DNA of 16,122 bases from JAAYHV01 sp035268985 (GCA_035268985.1 DATFJV010000011.1:1-16122); one strand, 5' to 3'; counted from the first letter of the stretch, positions 1-8,439 are shown. The notes: a model not told the origin generated them from the letters alone. A program made the numbers and translations.

Positions 1-423
1 AAGTAATTGATTTTGAACACCTTGGTCAGCAAAAACAATTATTTGTCCATAGGATTTGGTCTCAACTAAAGATATATAACTATCAGTATCTTCATTAGAT
101 AAGGCTAGATCCAATAATTCTAAGGCATATTCATCGCTAACCCTAGAATTATCATTGAGTATATCAAGAACATTGCCTTGGGAATCAATTCTGATTGAAA
201 AAGTATCATTATTTGCCATTTGTTTTGGCGGGCCTATTGGATTTTCCCCTGGCTTTATATTTATTATGCCATCGTTCCTGGCTAAATCTTTTAAAATGTC
301 TAGTGAAGCGTTTTCGTTATTTTTTGTCAAAACAATATTGGTTGTTAGTAGTATACTTAATAGTAGAAAAATAAGTGAAACCCCCGTTATGGTGATGAAC
401 TTAAATCGCATTCTATTAATCAT
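1..423 (-). CDS. Sensor histidine kinase, N-terminal part only (cut by window edge)
   Basis: This is an open frame of 141 codons running off the left edge, read on the minus strand from an ATG at 423-421. The protein begins MINRMRFKFITITG and has one strong membrane segment at about residues 8-28. A short extracytoplasmic region with a Pro-rich stretch (PIGPPKQ) follows, then a stretch reading DTFSIRIDSQGNVLDI. This is the usual front end of small clostridial two-component kinases. The catalytic domains lie outside the window, so the kinase call rests on this layout and on the neighbour. The start overlaps the last 8 bases of the OmpR-type regulator gene. A GGAGGT box at 432-437 sits 8 bases upstream, which supports translational coupling. 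The signal sensed cannot be told. Confidence 0.75.
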   Translation of the reverse strand, partial: MINRMRFKFITITGVSLIFLLLSILLTTNIVLTKNNENASLDILKDLARNDGIINIKPGENPIGPPKQMANNDTFSIRIDSQGNVLDILNDNSRVSDEYALELLDLALSNEDTDSYISLVETKSYGQIIVFADQGVQNQLL

Positions 424-1096
424 TTGATTTTACCTCCAAAAAATATCCCGCACCTCGTTGAGCATTTATAAAAACATTTGACACTATAGCTTTTAGTTTT
501 TTTCTAATAAAAGAAATATATACTTCAACTGAATTGTATTCACCATTAAAATCATAACCCCAAACTTTATCAATAAATTGTTCTTTTGATATGATTTGGT
601 TTTGGTTTGTTATGAGCAATTCCATAATTGCGAATTCTTTTGTGCTAACTTTTATGCTACCATGACTTGTTGCAAAGGTTAAATTCCCTTTGTCTAAAGT
701 AAGATTACCTAAAGATATGGTGTCTCCAATAAATAATTCTTTACGCCTAAGTACAGATCTGATTCTTGCCATTAACTCTTCAGTTTCAAATGGTTTTGTT
801 ATGTAATCATCTGCGCCAAAGTCCAAACCTGTTATTTTATCTTCTAATTCCCCTTTAGCAGTAAGAAGGATTACGGGAGTGGAAATTTTACTGTTTCGAA
901 GCTGCTTTAGCATTTCTAGGCCATCCATTTTAGGCATCATAATATCCAACAGGATTAAATCATAAGTGTCTTCTAAAGCGTAGTCTAATCCATCTAAACC
1001 GTTATATACTGCATCTACCACATAACCTTTTTTAATAAGTATGGCTTGTAATACGTTGGACAATGACTTTTCATCCTCAACTAATAATATTTTCAT
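416..1096 (-). CDS. Two-component response regulator, OmpR/PhoB family
   Basis: A 226-residue transcription regulator with the usual two domains. The receiver domain (about 1-115) has the acidic pair E7/D8, the phospho-acceptor D51 in LLDIMMPKMDG, T79 and K101 in the order expected for a working receiver. The C-terminal winged helix (about 130-222) contains the family signature STKEFAIMELL and the recognition region around VEVYISFIRKKL, ending in RGAGYFL. The length is normal for OmpR/PhoB regulators. An AAGGAG ribosome site (1105-1110, read on the minus strand) is 8 bases from the ATG. It overlaps the downstream kinase gene, its evident partner, by 8 bases. By family knowledge it should be phosphorylated by that kinase and bind DNA. 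The regulon cannot be inferred from this window. Confidence 0.95.
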   Translation of the reverse strand: MKILLVEDEKSLSNVLQAILIKKGYVVDAVYNGLDGLDYALEDTYDLILLDIMMPKMDGLEMLKQLRNSKISTPVILLTAKGELEDKITGLDFGADDYITKPFETEELMARIRSVLRRKELFIGDTISLGNLTLDKGNLTFATSHGSIKVSTKEFAIMELLITNQNQIISKEQFIDKVWGYDFNGEYNSVEVYISFIRKKLKAIVSNVFINAQRGAGYFLEVKSND

Positions 1097-1120
1097 ATAA
1101 ATTTCTCCTTATATAAAGAT

Positions 1121-1129
1121 ATTATAGCA
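1121..1129 (-). promoter_or_regulatory. Extended -10 promoter of the response regulator-kinase operon
   Basis: On the minus strand the bases read TGCTATAAT, a consensus extended -10 element, about 25 bases upstream of the regulator start codon. No good -35 hexamer is found 16-18 bases further up, as is common for extended -10 promoters. It lies between the preceding operon's terminator and the regulator, so it fits independent transcription of this pair. Seen in sequence; activity is inferred. Confidence 0.5.
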
Positions 1130-1149
1130 CAAACCTTTAAATAACATTG

Positions 1150-1175
1150 AAAAAAGAACCTGAAAAGGTTCTTTT
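1150..1175 (-). terminator. Intrinsic terminator of the ilvE-DUF815 operon
   Basis: A perfect 10-bp stem (AAAAGAACCT paired with AGGTTCTTTT) closes a GAAA tetraloop. Read on the minus strand it runs into six T residues at 1155-1150. It begins 3 bases after the stop codon of the DUF815 gene. The stem is near-symmetric, but no plus-strand gene ends here. Confidence 0.8.
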
Positions 1176-1177
1176 AA

Positions 1178-2365
1178 TTAATTATTCATGTTTTCAACAA
1201 GAAGTTTTTCAATGTACTGCTTAGCTGTCCTTGGGCTTCTTCCGTTTTTTCTAATTGCAAAGGCTTCAGCACCAAATATTAGTTCATCTTTTGAAATATT
1301 CAAATCTGTTTCTTTTAGTAGTTCTAGCAATATGTTTATATACTCATCTTTATTTGGATTCAGATATGTAATAGTTAATCCAAATCTGGAAGCCAAACTC
1401 ATGTTTTCTTGAAGAGTATCTGCCATATGTATGCTGTCTGACAGTCTTTCTGAGTGACTTTCATTTAAAAGATGTCTTCTATTGCTAGTAGCATATATCA
1501 AAGTGTTGCTGTTATAAGAGGATGATTTTCCTTCAAGTATGCCTTTTAGTATGCAATACTTTTCATCCGCTTTTTCAAAACTTAGATCATCTATAAATAT
1601 AATAAACTTAAGAGAAGTTTTTGAAAGTTCTTCCATGATGTCCGGAAGGAAAGCTATTTGTTCAGGGTCTAATTCTACTAGACGCAAACCATCACTAAAT
1701 AATGAGTTACATACTGCCTTGACTGTTGAGCTTTTACCTGTGCCTGCTGAACCGTAAAGTAGGGCATTACTGGCTTTAACGTTTTTTAAAAATGCTTTAG
1801 TATTATCGTAAAGCTTTTGCTTGTTGTTTTCGTAACCATATAGTTCATTCATGGACTGAGGATCAGGATTTGAAACATGATAAAGCTCGCCATTTTTAAT
1901 TCTAAATACATTGTATTTGGCGAATATTCCATAACCTAATTTATTGACGTTTTGTATGGTTTTTCGATAACTTCTATAAAGATCCGTATTACTTATTTCC
2001 CAATCAGGCAAATTCATGGTGGTTAAATTATTACCAATTAAATCTCTTCCGTGGGAGTTAGCTAAATTATTTAATATTAGCAAATCCCTTTTTAATGCAT
2101 GTTCTATTTCGCTGTTAACTTTTTCTCCCATGGCTATTTTTCTAATGTAGATGTTGTCATCTTCATTAACTAGTCTTAGAACTAAATTGCTAAGATTACC
2201 TTCTCCTTGGTCATAAACTATATTAACCAAAGCGGTATACTTATTTAAGATTTCTTGCGTTGACTTATTGTAAACAAAACAATCATAGAGATCTATGATT
2301 GCTTTGAATAAATGGCTGTTATATAAATTTCTGAATATCGTTAATGAGTAAAGCTGTTCAATCAT
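1178..2365 (-). CDS. DUF815-family AAA+ ATP-binding protein
   Basis: A 395-residue protein of the DUF815 (PF05673) group of AAA+ ATPases, recognised by the block YGYENNKQKLYDNTKAF, the Walker A motif GSAGTGKS (205-212), the Walker B stretch FIIFIDDLSF (254-263) and the sensor-like block LIYATSNRRHL. The first 170 residues are a poorly conserved helical region typical of the clostridial members. No signal peptide or membrane segment is evident, so it should be cytoplasmic. The start codon lies 3 bases after the ilvE stop with an AAAGG ribosome site inside the ilvE end, so translation is likely coupled. The molecular role of the family is not established. AAA+ membership implies ATP-driven remodelling, but no substrate can be named. 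Confidence 0.9.
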   Translation of the reverse strand: MIEQLYSLTIFRNLYNSHLFKAIIDLYDCFVYNKSTQEILNKYTALVNIVYDQGEGNLSNLVLRLVNEDDNIYIRKIAMGEKVNSEIEHALKRDLLILNNLANSHGRDLIGNNLTTMNLPDWEISNTDLYRSYRKTIQNVNKLGYGIFAKYNVFRIKNGELYHVSNPDPQSMNELYGYENNKQKLYDNTKAFLKNVKASNALLYGSAGTGKSSTVKAVCNSLFSDGLRLVELDPEQIAFLPDIMEELSKTSLKFIIFIDDLSFEKADEKYCILKGILEGKSSSYNSNTLIYATSNRRHLLNESHSERLSDSIHMADTLQENMSLASRFGLTITYLNPNKDEYINILLELLKETDLNISKDELIFGAEAFAIRKNGRSPRTAKQYIEKLLVENMNN

Positions 2366-2368
2366 TTA

Positions 2369-3436
2369 TTATACCTTTACTGTCCAATTGTACGCATCCT
2401 TAACTGCTCCGGTCTGTATGCCATATATAGTGTCGTACAAATCTTGGGCAATTTCTCCAATCTTATTTTCGTTAATAGTCATAACTTTATCTTTATATTT
2501 GAGTTCGCCTACAGGTGAAATTATTGCGGCAGTACCAGTTGCAAACATTTCTTTAAGCTTTCCATCATCATAGGCTTCTAATAATTCATCAATGGTGAGT
2601 TTCTTTTCTTTTACAGTAACTCCTTTATCAGATAAGTAAGTGATTACAGAGTTTCTAGTTATACCAGGAAGGATTGTGCCATCCAGTGGGGCGGTAATTA
2701 CTTCATCCCCGATTACAAAGAAGGCATTGGATGTTCCAACTTCTTCGATATATTTTCTTTCTACTCCATCTAGCCATAAAATTTGTTCATAACCTAGGGC
2801 ATGAGCTACCTCTTGTGCCTTTAATGCTGCGGCATAATTCCCTCCGCATTTGGCTTCTCCTGTTCCGCCTTTGGTCGCTCTTACATAGAAATCTTCCACA
2901 TATAGCTTGGTGGGTCTAAGCCCGCCTTCATAATATGAACCGACTGGGCTCATAATGATCATGAATTTATATGATTTAGAAGGCCTTATTCCAAGAAAAG
3001 CTTCCGTTGCAAATATAAATGGTCTAACATAGAGGGAAGTCCCTTCTTTGCCAGGAATCCAATCGGAATCTATATTCACTAAAGCTTTAACTGCTTCTAC
3101 GAATATGTCTTCGTCTATTTCTGGTATACAAAGCCTTTTATTTGTATTATTGGTTCTTTTTGCATTCATATCAGGTCTAAAAAGAAGAACTTCGCCAACT
3201 TTGCTTTTATAAGCTTTCAAACCTTCAAACATCTCTTGACCATAATGTAAAGAGACTGCAGCAGGGTCAAGTTCTAAAGGTGCATAGGGAATAATTTTGC
3301 CATCATGCCATCCTTGACCTTCGTCATATTCCATAACAAACATATGGTCTGTAAATTCAACTCCAAATTTCAAATCGTTTTCATCTGGTTTATTTTTAGG
3401 GTTTTGTGTCTTTTCTACTTTAAAATCGTATTTCAT
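2369..3436 (-). CDS. ilvE: Branched-chain amino acid aminotransferase
   Basis: A 355-residue class IV PLP-dependent aminotransferase of the type II BCAT group. It exchanges amino groups between Val/Leu/Ile and 2-oxoglutarate in the cytoplasm. Visible signatures are HYGQEMFEGLKAY (64-76), the likely Schiff-base lysine K196 in EAKCGGNYAAALKAQ, the EEVGTSNAFFV block (231-241) and GTILPGITRNS (253-263). The length is normal for the family. A GAGGT ribosome site lies just upstream of the ATG and the promoter is at 3485-3513. It is the first gene of a two-gene transcript with the DUF815 ATPase. No ilv/leu biosynthesis genes are adjacent, so the direction (synthesis or fermentative catabolism) cannot be judged. 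Confidence 0.95.
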   Translation of the reverse strand: MKYDFKVEKTQNPKNKPDENDLKFGVEFTDHMFVMEYDEGQGWHDGKIIPYAPLELDPAAVSLHYGQEMFEGLKAYKSKVGEVLLFRPDMNAKRTNNTNKRLCIPEIDEDIFVEAVKALVNIDSDWIPGKEGTSLYVRPFIFATEAFLGIRPSKSYKFMIIMSPVGSYYEGGLRPTKLYVEDFYVRATKGGTGEAKCGGNYAAALKAQEVAHALGYEQILWLDGVERKYIEEVGTSNAFFVIGDEVITAPLDGTILPGITRNSVITYLSDKGVTVKEKKLTIDELLEAYDDGKLKEMFATGTAAIISPVGELKYKDKVMTINENKIGEIAQDLYDTIYGIQTGAVKDAYNWTVKV

Positions 3437-3484
3437 ATTCTACCTCACGTTAACTTAGTAATCTCTATCCAATATAATAAGTAA

Positions 3485-3513
3485 ATAATAAAACAAAAGT
3501 TGTGTTTTGTCAA
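3485..3513 (-). promoter_or_regulatory. Sigma-A-type promoter of ilvE-DUF815
   Basis: On the minus strand a perfect -35 TTGACA (3513-3508) is followed after exactly 17 bases by a -10 TATTAT (3490-3485). Transcription would start near 3478, giving a leader of about 40 bases. That is too short for a T-box or other large leader RNA. Any control is therefore likely at initiation. Confidence 0.8.
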
Positions 3514-3532
3514 CAAGCAAAAGAAAAATAAA

Positions 3533-3548
3533 TTGTTAGAATTAACAA
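3533..3548. promoter_or_regulatory. Palindrome in the ilvE/alarmone synthetase divergent region (possible operator)
   Basis: A perfect inverted repeat TTGTTA-GAAT-TAACAA lies about 20 bases upstream of the ilvE -35 and about 55 bases upstream of the -10 proposed for the alarmone synthetase. The symmetry extends outward with two mismatches. No T tail follows on either strand, so it is not a terminator. Smaller TTGT/ACAA dyads occur at 3493-3503 and 3507-3516, the latter overlapping the ilvE -35. A regulator-binding site is an inference; no regulator family is identified. Confidence 0.35.
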
Positions 3549-3603
3549 ATTAATAAATTGCTTCATATTTATTGTTTAGGTTTCTTTTTTGAATATTTAG
3601 TAG

Positions 3604-3609
3604 TATAAT
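3604..3609 (+). promoter_or_regulatory. Candidate -10 element for the small alarmone synthetase gene
   Basis: A consensus TATAAT lies about 45 bases upstream of the ATG. No convincing -35 is present at 16-18 bases (3581-3586 reads TTTCTT), so the promoter may be weak or need an activator. Confidence 0.4.
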
Positions 3610-3653
3610 GTAAAAGTAAGCTATCAATGATTGTGATAAAGAGGTAACTATAG

Positions 3654-4337
3654 ATGATAACAAAAAAAGTTCCCAATGTTGATTTAAATGATTATGCTTT
3701 ACCAAATGGAATGTTGATTGATAAAAGTATTAAAAAACAGATAGATGACATACGACTAATATATCAAGCAGCATTAAGAGAAGTTACTACTAAATTAGAG
3801 GTACTGGATGATGATTTTCAAATAAAGAATTGTTATGTACCTATACATCATATGGAAAGCAGATTAAAATCTGTGTCTAGCATGATAGAAAAAGCAGAAA
3901 GATATGGAATAAAGGACCCTATAAATAATCTAGAAGAAGTAAAGAAAGAAATAAAAGACATTGCAGGTATTAGGGTAGTATGTAAGTATATAGATGATTT
4001 ATATTCCATGTCTAGATATTTACTTAAACAAGATGATGTTGAACTTATATGCATCAAAGATTATTGTAAAAACCCTAAGGCTAGCGGATACAGAAGTCTT
4101 CATGTTGTAATTGCAATACCTATATTTTTACTTGATAAAACATTAAACGTCCCTGTAGAAATTCAATTTAGAACAATTGCCATGGATACTTGGGCAAGCT
4201 TGGAACATGAATTGAAATATAAGAATAAGGGAGAAATCACAAAAGAAATGCATGAGCAATTAATTGACTGTGCAAATCGTTTATCGGATACTGATGTGAA
4301 GATGGAGGAAATAAGAAAGAATATAAATAACATGTAA
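3654..4337 (+). CDS. Small alarmone synthetase (RelA/SpoT-type synthetase domain only)
   Basis: A 227-residue GTP pyrophosphokinase that should transfer pyrophosphate from ATP to GTP or GDP to make (p)ppGpp. It has only the synthetase domain: there is no HD hydrolase and no TGS or ACT domain. Visible motifs are ESRLKS (68-73), KDIAGIRVVC (101-110), NPKASGYRSLH (140-150) and EIQFRTIAMDTWASLEHEL (169-187). These blocks look closer to Bacillus YwaC (RelP/SasA) than to YjbM (RelQ/SasB), judged from memory of those sequences. GAGGT at 3641-3645 is 8 bases from the ATG. The gene stands alone between the divergent ilvE operon and its own terminator. Such enzymes are usually controlled by transcription, for example under envelope stress, but nothing here shows which stress. 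Confidence 0.93.
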   Translation: MITKKVPNVDLNDYALPNGMLIDKSIKKQIDDIRLIYQAALREVTTKLEVLDDDFQIKNCYVPIHHMESRLKSVSSMIEKAERYGIKDPINNLEEVKKEIKDIAGIRVVCKYIDDLYSMSRYLLKQDDVELICIKDYCKNPKASGYRSLHVVIAIPIFLLDKTLNVPVEIQFRTIAMDTWASLEHELKYKNKGEITKEMHEQLIDCANRLSDTDVKMEEIRKNINNM

Positions 4338-4340
4338 GTG

Positions 4341-4366
4341 AAGGGCAAAATATTGCCCTTTTTTTA
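4341..4366 (+). terminator. Intrinsic terminator after the alarmone synthetase
   Basis: The stem AAGGGCAA/TTGCCCTT (8 bp) closes an AATA loop and runs into T4359-T4365. It begins 4 bases after the stop codon. Confidence 0.85.
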
Positions 4367-4427
4367 ATATACAAAAGCTTGACTTTTTTTTTGAATAATA
4401 TAAACTAATAGATATTGATTAATTAGG

Positions 4428-4433
4428 TATAAT
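4428..4433 (+). promoter_or_regulatory. Candidate -10 element for valS-folC-glyA
   Basis: A consensus TATAAT stands about 45 bases upstream of valS, without a recognisable -35 at normal spacing. A TTGACT at 4379-4384 could pair with TATAAA at 4399-4404, but only with a short 14-base spacer. A promoter must lie in this 112-base gap because the gene before it is terminated. Confidence 0.4.
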
Positions 4434-4478
4434 ATGAACAATTGAAAGGGATTGGATTAAAAATAAAGGAGATTATTC

Positions 4479-7154
4479 ATGAACAAAAATTTAGCAAAAA
4501 CATATAATCCTAAAGACTTCGAAGACAGGATTTATGAAATTTGGGAAAGCAAGGGGGCTTTCAAAGCTATACGAGATGAAAATAAAAAACCGTTTACAAT
4601 AGTAATGCCACCACCAAATATAACTGGACAATTACACATGGGGCATGCGTTGGATCAAACACTACAGGATGTACTTACTAGATGGAAAAGAATGGATGGT
4701 TATAGTGCATTATGGCTTCCTGGCTCAGATCATGCTAGTATTGCAACGGAAGTTAAAGTTGTAAATAAATTAAGAGAAGAAGGCATAGAAAAGGAAGAAA
4801 TCGGGAGAGAAGAATTTCTTAAGCATGCTTGGGAATGGAAAAAAGAATATGGTGGTAGAATAACAGAGCAGTGCAGAAAGCTTGGTGATTCTTGTGATTG
4901 GGATCGTGAAAGATTCACAATGGATGAGGGTTGCAGTAAAGCTGTTAATGAAATGTTCCTTAGACTTTATGAAAAAGGATATATATATAAAGGGAATAGG
5001 CTTATAAATTGGTGTCCGGATTGTAGTACCTCATTATCTGATGCAGAAGTGGAACATATAGATAAAAATGGTAAATATTGGTATTTTAGATATCCAGGAG
5101 CTGATGGATCTGAAGGAATCGTAGTTGCAACATCTAGACCAGAAACCATGTTTGGTGATATTGCAATAGCAGTACATCCCAGCGACGAAAGATATAAAAA
5201 TTTAATAGGAAAGAATGTTATTCTTCCATTAGTTAATAAAGAAATACCTATAATTGAAGATGTTTATCCTGATCCTGAAAAAGGAACTGGCGCGGTTAAA
5301 ATTACACCAGCGCATGATCCTAATGACTTTGAAGTAGGAGAAAGACATAATCTTGAAATAATATCATGCATAAATGATGATGCTAAAATGAATGAGTATG
5401 CTGGCAAATACCAAGGCATGGATAGATTTGAATGTAGAAAAGAATGGGTTAAAGATTTAGAAGATGCTGGTTTCTTGGTAAAGACTGAAGAAAAAGTGAT
5501 TCCAATAGGGCAGTGCTATAGGTGTAATACTGTAATTGAACCTATGCTTTCTGACCAATGGTTTGTAAAAATGGATGAATTAGCAAAACCTGCTATTGAA
5601 GCAGCTAGCAATGGAGATTTAGTTCATGTACCCGATAGATTCGAAAAAATATATCTACATTGGTTAAATGGAATAAGAGATTGGTGTATTTCAAGACAAT
5701 TATGGTGGGGTCATAGAATCCCAGCTTATTATTGTCAGGATTGTGGAGAGATGGTTGTTTCTTTGGATAAACCAAGTTCTTGCCCAAAATGTGGGTCAAT
5801 TAATATTAAACAGGATGAAGATGTTTTAGATACTTGGTTTAGCTCTGCATTATGGCCGTTTTCAACTTTAGGGTGGCCTGAAAATTCAAAGGATTTGGAA
5901 TACTTTTTCCCAACTGATGTATTGGTAACTGGCTATGATATAATATTTTTCTGGGTAGTTAGAATGGTATTTTCTTCATATGAAGCGATGGGAGAATCTC
6001 CTTTTAAACATGTTTATGTTCATGGCTTAGTTCGAGATGAACAGGGACGAAAAATGAGTAAATCTCTTGGAAACGGTATTGATCCTTTGGAAATTATTGA
6101 TTGTTATGGTGCTGATGCATTAAGATTTATGCTTACTACTGGCATTACTCCTGGTAATGATATGAGGTTTATTGAAAGCAGATTGGATTCTTCTAGAAAC
6201 TTTGCGAACAAACTATGGAATGCATCTAGATTCGTTATTATGAATCTTCAAGATGAAGATGGTAATTTTTTAGAAATGATCGAAGGTGAATTTAAAGATG
6301 AAGATAAATGGATATTTTCTAAAGTTAATGACGCAGTAATATATATAAATAAAGCATTGGAAAGATTTGATTTAGCATTGGCAGGACAAAGGGCTTATGA
6401 TTTAATTTGGAATGAATACTGTGACTGGTATATAGAAATTGTAAAAGGAAGACTCTATGGAGATGATGAAGAGGATAAGAAAGTTGCCAGGTATGTCCTG
6501 GTTAATGCTTTAAAGGGCATGCTTAAATTGCTTCACCCATTTATGCCTTTTATTACAGAAGAAATCTGGAGTTACTTGCCTAAATCAGAATTAAATAAAG
6601 ATAATCCTGATAGTCTACTTATAAAAGAGGCATGGCCAAAATATGACGAAACATTTTCTTATGAGTATGAAGTTGGTGTATTGAATACTGCAATGGAAAT
6701 AATCAAAGCCGTTAGAAATATTAGAGCTGAAGTTGATGCAGTGCCAAGCAAGAAATTGAGCTGTATAATATATTCTGACAAGAAAAAAGATGTTGTTATT
6801 GCTGGTGAAAGGTACATTAAACAAATAGCAAACATTTCAGATATCATGTTTATTGACAATAATAACGAAGCGCCTGATGAAGTAATGTCTGCGGTTGTAG
6901 ATGGTGCAGAGGTTTATATACCTCTTGATGATTTATTAGACTATAATGCGGAACTTGAGAGATTGACAAAAGAGAAAGATAGATTGGAAAAAGAAGTACT
7001 TAGAGTCGACAAGAAGCTTTCTAATCAAGGCTTTACTTCTAAAGCACCTAAGAATGTTATAGAAGAAGAAGAAAATAAAAAAGTAAAATATGAAGACATG
7101 CTACAAAAAGTAAATGAAAGATTAACTGTAGTGGAAAAAAAGGTGAAAGGCTAA
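4479..7154 (+). CDS. valS: Valyl-tRNA synthetase
   Basis: An 891-residue class I aminoacyl-tRNA synthetase that charges tRNA-Val with valine. The HIGH-type motif is HMGH (53-56) after PPPNITGQL, and the KMSKS loop is exact (525-529). The editing (CP1) domain lies between them. CxxC pairs occur at C179/C182, C346/C349, C419/C422 and C435/C438; the last two pairs look like a zinc ribbon. The QLWWGHRIPAYYC block and the LHPFMPFITEEIW block of the anticodon-binding domain are typical. The last 65 or so residues are charged and heptad-like, the coiled-coil arm found in bacterial ValRS. AGGAGA at 4467-4472 supports the start. folC follows after one base. There is no room for a T-box leader, unlike many Gram-positive valS genes. 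Confidence 0.98.
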   Translation: MNKNLAKTYNPKDFEDRIYEIWESKGAFKAIRDENKKPFTIVMPPPNITGQLHMGHALDQTLQDVLTRWKRMDGYSALWLPGSDHASIATEVKVVNKLREEGIEKEEIGREEFLKHAWEWKKEYGGRITEQCRKLGDSCDWDRERFTMDEGCSKAVNEMFLRLYEKGYIYKGNRLINWCPDCSTSLSDAEVEHIDKNGKYWYFRYPGADGSEGIVVATSRPETMFGDIAIAVHPSDERYKNLIGKNVILPLVNKEIPIIEDVYPDPEKGTGAVKITPAHDPNDFEVGERHNLEIISCINDDAKMNEYAGKYQGMDRFECRKEWVKDLEDAGFLVKTEEKVIPIGQCYRCNTVIEPMLSDQWFVKMDELAKPAIEAASNGDLVHVPDRFEKIYLHWLNGIRDWCISRQLWWGHRIPAYYCQDCGEMVVSLDKPSSCPKCGSINIKQDEDVLDTWFSSALWPFSTLGWPENSKDLEYFFPTDVLVTGYDIIFFWVVRMVFSSYEAMGESPFKHVYVHGLVRDEQGRKMSKSLGNGIDPLEIIDCYGADALRFMLTTGITPGNDMRFIESRLDSSRNFANKLWNASRFVIMNLQDEDGNFLEMIEGEFKDEDKWIFSKVNDAVIYINKALERFDLALAGQRAYDLIWNEYCDWYIEIVKGRLYGDDEEDKKVARYVLVNALKGMLKLLHPFMPFITEEIWSYLPKSELNKDNPDSLLIKEAWPKYDETFSYEYEVGVLNTAMEIIKAVRNIRAEVDAVPSKKLSCIIYSDKKKDVVIAGERYIKQIANISDIMFIDNNNEAPDEVMSAVVDGAEVYIPLDDLLDYNAELERLTKEKDRLEKEVLRVDKKLSNQGFTSKAPKNVIEEEENKKVKYEDMLQKVNERLTVVEKKVKG

Positions 7155-7155
7155 A

Positions 7156-8427
7156 ATGGATAGTGATATAAGTCAAACCCTAGACAAAATTCATAGTTTT
7201 TGTACCTTTGGTAGTATTTTGGGCCTCGAAAGGATGCAAGAACTTTGCGATAGAATGAATAACCCTGAGGATAAGCTTAAAGTTGTTCACGTAGGGGGTA
7301 CAAATGGTAAAGGTTCAGTATGTAGATATGTGTATGAAGTATTAATTGAAGCTGGATATAAGGTTGGGTTATATACTTCCCCTTATGTTAACATTTTCAA
7401 TGAGCGCATAGAGGTTAATCGTCAGCAGATTAAAGACGAAGATTTAATTAGCTATTCAGAGCTAGTCATGAAATATGCAGAAGATATGAAAGAACCACCT
7501 ACTGAATTTGAGTTAATTACTGCAATAGCATTGAAGTATTTTAGTGATAAAAACCTAGATTTTGTGATTCTAGAAGTTGGTTTAGGTGGTAGAGGAGATT
7601 CTACTAATATTATAAAAGAACCATTGATATCCGTCATAACATCAATTGGCTTTGACCACATGGACAGATTGGGGAACACATTAAGCGAAATCGCTTATGA
7701 AAAGGCGGGAATTATAAAAAATGGGGTGCCTGTTGTTTCTGCGGTTTATCCAACAGAGGCTAAAGATGTAATAAAATCAGTTGCTGAGAAAAATAACTCA
7801 AAATTTATTGATGTAACTAAAATTGAATATGATATAATAACTGAAAATATTCATAAGAGTGAATATTTTATGGATGGTTTGAATCTTAGCATTTCCATGG
7901 GAGGGAAGCATCAAATAATAAATTCCATAACGGCATATAAAACAATTGCTAATCTTAATGATAGGAATGTGGTAGATGCTTCAAAAAAACAAATTAAAGA
8001 AGGTTTAATAAAAGCAAAACAACCAGGAAGAATTGAAGTGTTTGGTGATAAACCCAAAATAATCTTAGATGGTGCGCATAATACGGATGGGATATTTGCT
8101 TTATCCAAAACCATAAGAAAAAATTATATGAGTGATAAGATACTAATTATTGTAGGGGTATTGAAAGATAAATCTTACGATGAAATGATGGGGGAATTAG
8201 CACTTTTAACTGATGAATTTATAGTAACAGAACCTCAAAATGACAGAAAACTTAATTCTGTTATTCTATCTGAGGCAATTGAAGCCCATGGTGCAAAATG
8301 CTTAATAGAACCAAATCCTAAGGATGCATTCGAAAGAGCCATGGAAATTAAAGATGATTATGATGTTATTGTTTTTGCGGGGTCCCTATATTTAATAGGT
8401 GAAATACGCGGGTTTTTAGAAGAATAA
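7156..8427 (+). CDS. folC: Folylpolyglutamate synthase / dihydrofolate synthase
   Basis: A 423-residue Mur-ligase-like enzyme that adds glutamates to folates with ATP and may also make dihydrofolate from dihydropteroate. It has the P-loop GGTNGKGS (47-54), the following YTSPYVNIFNERIEVN block that binds the folate/ATP region, the EVGLGGRGDSTN block, the central domain SIGFDHMDRLGNTLSEIAYEKAGI, and the C-terminal-domain motif DGAHN (305-309). The length is normal. The ATG comes one base after the valS stop, with AGGTG inside the valS end as ribosome site, so the two are translated from one message. The valS-folC pairing is common in Firmicutes. The next gene, glyA, uses the folates this enzyme retains in the cell. 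Whether it is mono- or bifunctional cannot be decided here. Confidence 0.96.
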   Translation: MDSDISQTLDKIHSFCTFGSILGLERMQELCDRMNNPEDKLKVVHVGGTNGKGSVCRYVYEVLIEAGYKVGLYTSPYVNIFNERIEVNRQQIKDEDLISYSELVMKYAEDMKEPPTEFELITAIALKYFSDKNLDFVILEVGLGGRGDSTNIIKEPLISVITSIGFDHMDRLGNTLSEIAYEKAGIIKNGVPVVSAVYPTEAKDVIKSVAEKNNSKFIDVTKIEYDIITENIHKSEYFMDGLNLSISMGGKHQIINSITAYKTIANLNDRNVVDASKKQIKEGLIKAKQPGRIEVFGDKPKIILDGAHNTDGIFALSKTIRKNYMSDKILIIVGVLKDKSYDEMMGELALLTDEFIVTEPQNDRKLNSVILSEAIEAHGAKCLIEPNPKDAFERAMEIKDDYDVIVFAGSLYLIGEIRGFLEE

Positions 8428-8439
8428 GGAGATGATGAG

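Noticed and set aside
155..427. Open frame of 90 codons on the plus strand at the left edge
   Set aside because: It is antisense to the histidine kinase N-terminus, which has a ribosome site, a membrane segment and coupling to its regulator gene.
3531..3545. CodY box near ilvE
   Set aside because: Against AATTTTCWGAAAATT only about 9 of 15 positions agree, which is not convincing in such AT-rich sequence; the exact palindrome here has different symmetry.
8428..8439. Glycine riboswitch in front of glyA
   Set aside because: Only 12 bases separate folC and glyA, all taken by the ribosome site.
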